8,438 nucleotides of DNA from M55B167 sp046482825. Its GTDB lineage: Bacteria > Verrucomicrobiota > Kiritimatiellia > RFP12 > UBA1067. The notes beneath the pieces were generated by a model. It saw only the letters and a program-made list of their open reading frames with translations. It had not been told where the DNA came from and did no database searches. The position numbers were made by a program, and so were the translations under genes. Shown here piece after piece: positions 6,978 through 8,438 of this stretch (position 1 is the first letter of the stretch; the number at the start of each line of letters is the position of its first letter). The stretch is taken from NCBI GenBank assembly GCA_046482825.1, contig JAWOEI010000110.1:1-8438 (forward strand), read 5' to 3'.

Positions 6978-6999
6978 TTAAACCAGATTGTGCTTTAAT
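6970..6999 (+). promoter_or_regulatory. Candidate promoter for the Gfo/Idh/MocA gene (extended -10)
   Basis: TTTTCA (6970-6975) is followed after 18 bases by TTTAAT (6994-6999), matching the sigma-70 hexamers at four and five of six positions. TGC just before the -10 gives an extended -10 motif (TGnTTTAAT). Transcription would begin near 7006, about 16 bases before the ATG. This suggests the dehydrogenase can be expressed separately from the isomerase-kinase pair. Confidence 0.4.
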
Positions 7000-7021
7000 T
7001 AATCATACAAAAAGGGAACTT

Positions 7022-8155
7022 ATGAAAAAAACACTTAATATCGGGATGATCGGTTACGGTTTTATGGCCCGCACACACTCAAACGCCTGGCGTAAGCTAG
7101 GTTGCTTTTTTGATCTTGACTACACTCCGGTTCTGAAAACAGTATGTGGTCTTGATGCAGCCGAAGCGCAGGCGTTTGCCGACCGCTGGGGCTATGAAAA
7201 GTCCACTACCGACTGGCAGCAGGTCGTTGCCGATAAAGAGATTGACCTTGTCGAGATATGCGTTCCGAATAATATTCATGCGCAAATAGCCATTGCCGCC
7301 GCTGAAGCCGGCAAGATGGTTATCTGTGAAAAACCGCTCGCACTGAATTCAGAACAGGCTCTGGAAATGGTTGAGGCTGTTGAAACCGCCGGTGTGCCTA
7401 ACCTAGCTTCTTTTAATTACCGTCGCATTCCCGCTGTTACGCTGGCAAAACAGCTTATTGATGAGGGACGTCTTGGTAAAATTTTTCACTACCGCGCTAA
7501 CTTTCTGCAGGACTGGACTATTTCAAGCGATGTCCCTCAAGGCGGTATGGCAACCTGGCGGCTGGATGCGAAAGCAGCCGGTTCCGGAGTTACCGGCGAT
7601 CTTCTGGCCCATTGTATTGATTTGGCTCTCTGGCAGAACGGACCTGTTTCAAGCGTTAATGCGATGAGTGAGACCTTTGTCAAGGAACGGAAGAATGTTG
7701 AAACCGGCCGGATGGAACCAGTCAATATAGATGACGCATGTACCTTCTTCTGCCGATTTAAAAATGGCTCTCTGGGTAATTTTGAGGCGACACGCTACGC
7801 CCGCGGACATAAAGCCCTTTTCACTTTTGAAATCAACGGAGAAAAAGCTTCCCTGGCCTGGGATCTCAGCGACCTGCACAGACTCTCTTTCTTTGATCAT
7901 GCGGATGAAGGTCTGACCCGCGGATGGCGTTCAATCCATGTGACCGACAGCGATCATCCCTATATGGATAAGTGGTGGGTGCCGGGGCTGGCCATAGGAT
8001 ATGAACACAGTTTTGTTCATCAGGCTGCTGATTTTGTTGCGGGCCTCTCATCCGGCAAGCCGGTAGGAGCTACCTTCCGGGATGCTTTCGAAACGCAGAA
8101 GGTCTGCGATGCAGTCCTGAATTCCGCAGGATCCGGCCAGTGGGTGAATCTGTAA
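7022..8155 (+). CDS. Gfo/Idh/MocA-family NAD(P)-dependent sugar or polyol dehydrogenase
   Basis: 377 residues, the usual family length. The N-terminal Rossmann fold has the dinucleotide motif IGYGFMA (10-16). CEKPLA (102-107) contains the family EKP signature, whose lysine (K104) takes part in catalysis and cofactor binding. GDLLAHCID (192-200) supplies the conserved D193 and H197 of the active site. The C-terminal part is the alpha/beta substrate and dimerisation domain. No Tat or Sec signal is seen, so it is cytoplasmic. The ATG at 7022 follows AAGGGA at a short but workable spacing. It sits 212 bp downstream of the kinase gene on the same strand with its own candidate promoter, consistent with one catabolic module. 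Family members oxidise inositols, glucose and other sugars or amino sugars, and sequence alone does not choose among these. The inositol dehydrogenase iolG is possible but unsupported. Confidence 0.88.
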   Translation: MKKTLNIGMIGYGFMARTHSNAWRKLGCFFDLDYTPVLKTVCGLDAAEAQAFADRWGYEKSTTDWQQVVADKEIDLVEICVPNNIHAQIAIAAAEAGKMVICEKPLALNSEQALEMVEAVETAGVPNLASFNYRRIPAVTLAKQLIDEGRLGKIFHYRANFLQDWTISSDVPQGGMATWRLDAKAAGSGVTGDLLAHCIDLALWQNGPVSSVNAMSETFVKERKNVETGRMEPVNIDDACTFFCRFKNGSLGNFEATRYARGHKALFTFEINGEKASLAWDLSDLHRLSFFDHADEGLTRGWRSIHVTDSDHPYMDKWWVPGLAIGYEHSFVHQAADFVAGLSSGKPVGATFRDAFETQKVCDAVLNSAGSGQWVNL

Positions 8156-8184
8156 AGGGATTTGATGCTTTGCAAGGCGTTTTC

Positions 8185-8244
8185 CTGTAGCCGGGGTCCG
8201 TGACCTCGGACATGCCTAGCGGGGTCACGGCCCCCGCCCTACAG
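8185..8244. repeat. GC-rich palindromic element, copy 1
   Basis: A 60-bp element bounded by CTGTAG and CTACAG. Its core CCGTGACCTCG (8198-8208) pairs with CGGGGTCACGG (8220-8230) over 11 positions including one wobble, around an 11-base loop; GGGG and CCCC add pairing further out. It resembles REP-type dispersed palindromes, some of which are mobilised by REP-associated tyrosine transposases; no transposase is visible here. Confidence 0.65.
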
Positions 8245-8273
8245 CACAAGAACGACCTTTACAAGGCGTTTTC

Positions 8274-8333
8274 CTGTAGCCGGGGTCCGTGACCTCGGAC
8301 ATGCCTAGCGGGGTCAGGGCCCCCGCCCTACAG
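8274..8333. repeat. GC-rich palindromic element, copy 2
   Basis: Second copy of the 60-bp palindrome, 89 bp downstream of the first. G8317 in place of C breaks one pair of the core stem (GGTCAGGG instead of GGTCACGG), so the change is not compensated. This argues against strong selection on the structure of this copy. Confidence 0.65.
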
Positions 8334-8369
8334 CGCAAGAACGACCTTTACAAGGCGTTTTCCTGTAGC

Positions 8370-8438
8370 ATGACGGCCTCGCAGATGGTGCTCGGGGTCA
8401 AGCTCCGCGACGACGCCCAATTCGACAATTTCCACGGC
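8370..8438 (+). CDS. N-terminal fragment of a possible Hda-like (DnaA regulatory) protein, cut by window end
   Basis: An open frame of 23 codons from ATG 8370 to the window end. The segment LGVKLRDDAQFDNF resembles the N-terminus of Hda, the DnaA-like AAA+ protein that works with the beta clamp to inactivate DnaA-ATP in proteobacteria; the QMVLGV stretch sits where Hda carries its clamp-binding motif. Codon use is unlike the rest of the window: 21 of 23 codons end in G or C and G+C is 62 percent. No ribosome binding site is present, because the tandem repeat ends at the base before the ATG. The frame is also open upstream to an ATG at 8301 inside the repeat. Only 23 residues are visible, so identification is tentative; an assembly join is possible. 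Confidence 0.4.
   Translation, partial: MTASQMVLGVKLRDDAQFDNFHG

Larger units (their letters stand above)
8173..8369 (+). repeat. 89-bp tandem repeat, two full copies plus a 19-bp third
   Basis: Copies start at 8173, 8262 and 8351, each with CAAGGCGTTTTCCTGTAGC. The two full copies differ at only two of 89 positions (C8228/G8317 and A8246/G8335). The third stops matching after 8369, where the sequence changes sharply. The few bases before copy 1 loosely resemble the end of the unit, suggesting growth by tandem duplication. Confidence 0.92.

Noticed and set aside
4532..8155. Assigning the module as iolB, iolC and iolG (myo-inositol catabolism)
   Set aside because: The cupin is a 405-residue PMI-type bicupin rather than IolB, and no feature of the kinase or dehydrogenase is specific to inositol.
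8173..8369. CRISPR array
   Set aside because: The 89-bp units are contiguous and almost identical throughout, with no variable spacers.

Overview
The window holds five substantial protein genes, a short partial gene at the right edge, and three intergenic regions rich in inverted repeats. It looks bacterial: Shine-Dalgarno-like sites, sigma-70-type promoter motifs and short intergenic gaps. The lineage cannot be fixed from sequence alone. A HydG-family radical SAM protein suggests an anaerobe or facultative anaerobe. The combination of a HydG-like enzyme, a PMI-like/PfkB/Gfo-Idh sugar module and GC-rich palindromic intergenic repeats would fit the PVC superphylum (Lentisphaerota or Kiritimatiellota), but this is a low-confidence impression.

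Layout. Positions 3-2651 (+) are the 3' part of a DinG/XPD-type iron-sulfur helicase gene whose start lies left of the window. Converging on it with a 34-bp gap is a HydG-like radical SAM gene (4227-2686, -). A 304-bp divergent regulatory region (4228-4531) follows. On the hydG side it carries a candidate promoter, a palindrome over its -10 and a long leader with two mutually exclusive RNA pairings. On the other side it carries a 14-bp tandem repeat next to a perfect TATAAT box. Rightward from there come a bicupin related to class I mannose-6-phosphate isomerase (4532-5749), a PfkB sugar kinase (5772-6809), a 212-bp structured intergenic region with its own candidate promoter, and a Gfo/Idh/MocA dehydrogenase (7022-8155).

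The three rightward genes (isomerase-like, kinase, NAD(P)-dependent dehydrogenase) read as a carbohydrate or polyol utilisation module; the substrate is not identifiable here. The HydG-like protein is the most unusual gene: it keeps the radical SAM motif and the C-terminal domain of HydG, but the middle cysteine of the auxiliary-cluster motif CX2CX22C is glycine, with two extra cysteines nearby. No hydE, hydF or hydrogenase gene is in the window.

The right end (8173-8369) is an 89-bp tandem repeat (two full copies plus 19 bp), each copy built around a GC-rich palindrome. It runs directly into a G+C-rich open frame resembling the N-terminus of the DnaA regulator Hda. The abrupt change in base composition at that junction makes an assembly join or horizontal acquisition worth checking.
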